A program made the translations under genes and the position numbers. This document shows positions 60,616-64,000 of a stretch of DNA of 64,000 nt, in pieces. Numbering within the stretch: the first letter of the stretch is position 1; each line of letters starts with the position of its first letter. The DNA comes from Symbiodinium natans. Taxonomy: Eukaryota > Sar > Dinophyceae > Suessiales > Symbiodiniaceae. The notes beneath the pieces are model-generated. The model did not search any database. It saw only the letters and a program-made list of their open reading frames with translations, and was not told the DNA's origin. Where the stretch lies: the NCBI GenBank assembly GCA_905221605.1, contig CAJNDS010000643.1, positions 1 to 64,000 on the forward strand, read 5' to 3'.

Positions 60616-63600
60616 TCATTCTTCATCCTCTTCGCCCTTCTTCTCGCCAGCTCCAGTTGACTCCATCAACTTGGCGCGGCGCTCCTTGGCGGCTTCCTTC
60701 ATCTCCGCCAACTCAGCCGTCCTCGTTTCCATCATCACATCCTGCGAAGATCGGCTAGGCTCAGCTGGCGTCTCCGCAGGCCTCTCAGTTGGCTGGTCTC
60801 CAACCTTTCTCTTCTTCTCTTCCAACATCAGCTCCAAATCGGCAACACTAAAGCTTGCCTTCACACGCTCAGCAATCTGCGCGATAGCTGCTGCATCCAA
60901 CTCAGATGGTACAACTGACACAGGCGAGCGAACCGCTTCGCCTTCCAGCTTTGCTCTCTTAGCAGCTTCTTCCTCGGCAGCTGACAGGTCGGCGATGCGC
61001 TTGCGCTTTCGCTCAGCTTCCTCGAACTCTCGGTCTTGCTGTTCCGCTGCAGCCTTGAGGATCCGCTTCAGGTCCTTTTCCTCCTTCTCGAGTTTCCCAA
61101 CATTCTCACCCATGATCCCAAAGGCTTGCTGCCACATGTCGGCAGGCAACGTCAAGTTGAACCTCACCACATAGTCGGTCGGCAAGTGCCACTTACACTT
61201 GCAGATCCACACAACACCGCTTCGAGTCTCACTCGCAACCACCTTCTTCCAGCTTGCCGCCCTCTGCGTGTCGGTGATCTCCTCTTTCTTTTTCTCCAGG
61301 TCCTCCAAGAATCCTGCAACAGACTCCATCACGGATCTGTAGTGGCTGTAGGCCACAAACGACCACTTGGGGACTGGTCTCTCCCTCAGCTCCGGCTCGT
61401 GAATCCGAAGTGTATCACACGACAACATCGAAATCACTCGCACTCGCTCCACCAGTTCCTTAAACACCAAGGATCCTTCCTTTGCACTTCTCTTCCAGCG
61501 CAACACCCATGGGGGATAATACGAGCTCTCAGCTTCATCCTCCATGATCCTCTCTGCTCCCAAAATGGGTAGCATGCACAACAGATCCACCATCCGCAAG
61601 ACTCCGAGGTCCTGGTGCTCACCCAGAAGCAAAACAGGGACTATCCCTTTTCTCTTCAAGTACCTCACGAAGCTCAACATCGCCAGGCCACACGTTCCCG
61701 GCGGTACTTCCATGTACAGTCCTCCTTCATTCACTGCCATCTCCCAGATGATGGCCTTGCCACCAATCTGTCCACGGACATCCAAGATTCCGAAGATCTT
61801 CGTGGGTTTCTCCTGTAGCTCACACACCTCCTGGATGGGCTTCACCAGCTTCTCGTATGAGCTTTGATAGCGCACCATATCCTTGTCGGATAGCGTGCCT
61901 ACCACGTCCTTGAGCTCTAGCTCATCCACTGGAGTTCCGCGCCGGCAGATACTCCATGACACATCACCGAACCACTTCGGCGGCTCTGGATCCGCCAGCT
62001 CCGGAAACACGTCGACCATCCGTTCAATCACCTTCGGCATGGCCTTGGGTTTCGGTGCAGCTTGGCCTGAGCCTCGGCTTTCACCTTTATCACCCCTTTT
62101 TCCAGCAGCTCGGCGCTCCTTCTCTGCCTCTCGGAGATGGAATGCATGGCTTGCATCCGTGCCAGAGACTGTCACAGTCTGTTTGCACTTTTCGCACTTG
62201 GGCTTGCCACTTTCATCCCAGCTCAACCCGGCAGCATGCTCGGATCTGAACAACCATTTGCAAACCTTACACCAAAAGGGGCTTTTCATCTCAGCACCCT
62301 GCTCACCCTTCCTGCTGTCTTCAGCTGCCATTTTCCTGTCCTTCACCAAAGGTACAGGCTCCAGGCTAGGGCTAGCTTCCGTGGTGCTTGAACCAAAGCT
62401 TTTGCGGTTGGACCATAAATCCATTTCTTGAACCTCAGGGGAAGAGTCTTCACGAAGGGTTTCGGGACTTCTAAGGTGGAAATTTTCAAAAACTTCGCCA
62501 CACTTTTTCACACTTTTCAACGATCCAACTTGCTCCACACTGCATCCAGTTGCCTCGGCACACTGGCATGCCTGAACTCCAACCCTTGGTCGGATTCCAC
62601 AGATCCTCCACACCTGCTGCACATCTTCACCAGGGTATATACCCATAGCTTGCTGGTGCTGACAGAATGTCACTTGACTCAAGCACTTTGTAAGAACGTC
62701 AGCGATCATTCCCGCTGTCGGGCACCAAATGACCTTCAAGGTCTGAGCTTCCTGTATCCGCTCCTGAAGATAGCAGACAGCGATGTCTAAGTGGCGAACT
62801 CGCCTACTCAACCCACGGTTTAGCAAAACCGCTCTCGCTGAGGAACTGTCAGTGTGCAATCGGATCGTGACATCTGACTCGGCCAACTGACCGATCAAAG
62901 TCGCAAGTCCCTCACTCTCCTGTACCGCAGTCAAGATGGCTCTCAACTCGGCTTCACAAGAACTCAGCGATACACACCCTTGAACTCGAGAGATTCCCTT
63001 GATCAGGCATCCTCTATAAAAGATGGCTATGCCCGACACAGATCTTCGTCCTAACGACGCTTGGGGTGCCCAACTGGCATCCGCATACACTTCCAGCTGC
63101 GCCGGCCCACTGTCCGGTACATTCCCATCAGGGCCAAAGTACTGCCATGCATGGTATTGTCCCTTTAGGAACCTAATCACTTGTCGCAATGCTTGCTCAA
63201 AGCATGCTGTTGGCTTGGACTGTCCTTGCGAAAGAATGGACATCCACCTACTCAGGTCAGGTCTCGACTGACCCCACCATGCAATCCGGCCAAGTACTGC
63301 TCTGTACCTCGCAGCTGCAGTGTCACTCAACTCAGGATCCGAACCACTTGCTCTGCCCTTCTCGACCGTTTTCACGATGTCCGGAGGAGCAGTAACCACC
63401 TTCAGGTCCTTACAGAACTCTGTCTCGAACAGGGCATCTAAGTATGCCGGGGGCACTCGCATCCTGAGATGACTCCCTTGTCTCTCAATCTCTCGCCCCA
63501 AAAAGGTGATCTTTCCACCAGTGGAAGTGATTCGACCCGTTTCCTTGATCTTCAACTCTCCGTTCAGGGTGTCGGTCACCAACCGAATGGCATCTCTAGT

Positions 63601-64000
63601 GCCACACAGAATCAAATCGTCCACATAGCACAACATGAGGAATCTTTTCCCTCTCACAGTGCCCTCGAAGACGGAAGGTTCCGTTGGGCATTGCTTCAAC
63701 CCAACTTTCTTCACAACTGTCGCCAGCTTCAAGTTCCAAGCTTTGGCGGCAACTCTCAAACCATTCATGGCTTGATCCAGAATCATAAACACCGGGACAT
63801 AATAGTCCTTGCAGGCGGAAACATCCTTGGGCAATTGGATAATCGCCTTCGATCCTTTCGGAAGGGGGGAATGCAAGAATGCAGTGCTAACATCCAAAGT
63901 TGCGATATCCATAGCATCTACCGAAGCAATGGCCAAAAGCGTCCGTAACGCTTCTAAAGAAGGAGTCGTAGCACTCAGTCCTAAAGATGATGCTGTGCTC
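60616..64000 (-). CDS. pol: Copia pol with long zinc-ribbon C-terminal extension (partial)
   Basis: The frame is open to the window edge, so the N-terminus is missing. RT: MDIATLDVSTAFLHS (first Asp) and CYVDDLILCG (about 63625). RNase H: VYADASW, SLSSCEAELRAI, LHTDSSSARAVL, RHLDIAVCYL, IADVLTK (about 62700). About 690 residues follow. There is a zinc-ribbon-like pair CKVC…CEKC (about 62265-62170). A globular part includes IFGILDVRGQIGGKAIIWEM and RYLKRKGIVPVLLLGEHQDL. Then come a Lys/Glu coiled coil (EKEEKDLKRILKAAAEQQ…) and an acidic end. I do not recognise the extension. The ORF is unbroken. Confidence 0.9.
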   Translation of the reverse strand, partial: STASSLGLSATTPSLEALRTLLAIASVDAMDIATLDVSTAFLHSPLPKGSKAIIQLPKDVSACKDYYVPVFMILDQAMNGLRVAAKAWNLKLATVVKKVGLKQCPTEPSVFEGTVRGKRFLMLCYVDDLILCGTRDAIRLVTDTLNGELKIKETGRITSTGGKITFLGREIERQGSHLRMRVPPAYLDALFETEFCKDLKVVTAPPDIVKTVEKGRASGSDPELSDTAAARYRAVLGRIAWWGQSRPDLSRWMSILSQGQSKPTACFEQALRQVIRFLKGQYHAWQYFGPDGNVPDSGPAQLEVYADASWAPQASLGRRSVSGIAIFYRGCLIKGISRVQGCVSLSSCEAELRAILTAVQESEGLATLIGQLAESDVTIRLHTDSSSARAVLLNRGLSRRVRHLDIAVCYLQERIQEAQTLKVIWCPTAGMIADVLTKCLSQVTFCQHQQAMGIYPGEDVQQVWRICGIRPRVGVQACQCAEATGCSVEQVGSLKSVKKCGEVFENFHLRSPETLREDSSPEVQEMDLWSNRKSFGSSTTEASPSLEPVPLVKDRKMAAEDSRKGEQGAEMKSPFWCKVCKWLFRSEHAAGLSWDESGKPKCEKCKQTVTVSGTDASHAFHLREAEKERRAAGKRGDKGESRGSGQAAPKPKAMPKVIERMVDVFPELADPEPPKWFGDVSWSICRRGTPVDELELKDVVGTLSDKDMVRYQSSYEKLVKPIQEVCELQEKPTKIFGILDVRGQIGGKAIIWEMAVNEGGLYMEVPPGTCGLAMLSFVRYLKRKGIVPVLLLGEHQDLGVLRMVDLLCMLPILGAERIMEDEAESSYYPPWVLRWKRSAKEGSLVFKELVERVRVISMLSCDTLRIHEPELRERPVPKWSFVAYSHYRSVMESVAGFLEDLEKKKEEITDTQRAASWKKVVASETRSGVVWICKCKWHLPTDYVVRFNLTLPADMWQQAFGIMGENVGKLEKEEKDLKRILKAAAEQQDREFEEAERKRKRIADLSAAEEEAAKRAKLEGEAVRSPVSVVPSELDAAAIAQIAERVKASFSVADLELMLEEKKRKVGDQPTERPAETPAEPSRSSQDVMMETRTAELAEMKEAAKERRAKLMESTGAGEKKGEEDEE

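Overview
The window reads as nuclear DNA of a dinoflagellate, most likely a Symbiodiniaceae-type genome. The evidence is fourfold. Interstitial telomere repeats are of the TTTAGGG type. Retroelements of typical dinoflagellate style are dense (a LINE, several Ty1/copia-type elements with Lys/Gly-rich Gag tails, and a restriction-like-endonuclease retroelement remnant). Host genes are sparse, with introns whose acceptors read AG|G and some of whose donors are GC rather than GT. The 10-base 3' end of the dinoflagellate spliced leader also occurs in retroelement leaders. There is no sign of bacterial operon structure, and I found no tRNA or rRNA gene.

Layout, left to right. 1-7976 is a 5'-truncated plus-strand LINE: an OTU-protease/zinc-finger ORF1, then AP endonuclease, reverse transcriptase and RNase H. 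Frames are broken at three places, and ORF1 and ORF2 are coupled by an ATGA overlap. 7979-11130 is a tandem satellite with an 83-bp unit and a 180-bp higher-order unit. 11131-13045 is AT-rich repeat-bearing DNA, followed by a minus-strand fragment of a restriction-like-endonuclease retroelement (13051-14364), a decayed coding stretch (14818-15938) and a copia-type gag with its primer binding site (16435-17938). 18896-23900 is a repeat district: telomeric arrays in both orientations, microsatellites, a cruciform-prone inverted-repeat array and a diverged duplication.

24372-28437 (minus) holds a multi-exon voltage-gated/cyclic-nucleotide-type cation channel gene. Its candidate first exon lies 23 bp from a complete 10.83-kb copia-like element (28461-39293, minus) with 177-bp LTRs that look identical, a 5-bp target duplication and one uninterrupted ORF of about 3376 codons. 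Besides Gag, protease, integrase, RT and RNase H, that polyprotein carries a CX5R/RapZ-C-like module, an RS-rich stretch, a large unassigned module, and a 2-oxoglutarate/Fe(II)-oxygenase-like module between integrase and RT.

40470-43297 (minus) is a secreted amidase-signature gene in two exons with an in-frame TAG. 44568-46814 (minus) is a secreted protein with a patatin-like N-terminal glycine loop, carrying one frameshift. 50488-58453 (minus) is a decayed copia element interrupted by minisatellite DNA; its pol ends in a methyltransferase-like tail. 60616-64000 (minus) is the pol end of another copia element with a long zinc-ribbon-bearing C-terminal extension; it runs off the window.

The most notable system is the set of enlarged copia-like polyproteins, each with a different accessory module (oxygenase-like, methyltransferase-like, zinc-ribbon). 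The young 10.8-kb copy sits in the presumed 5' region of an ion-channel gene in the same orientation.
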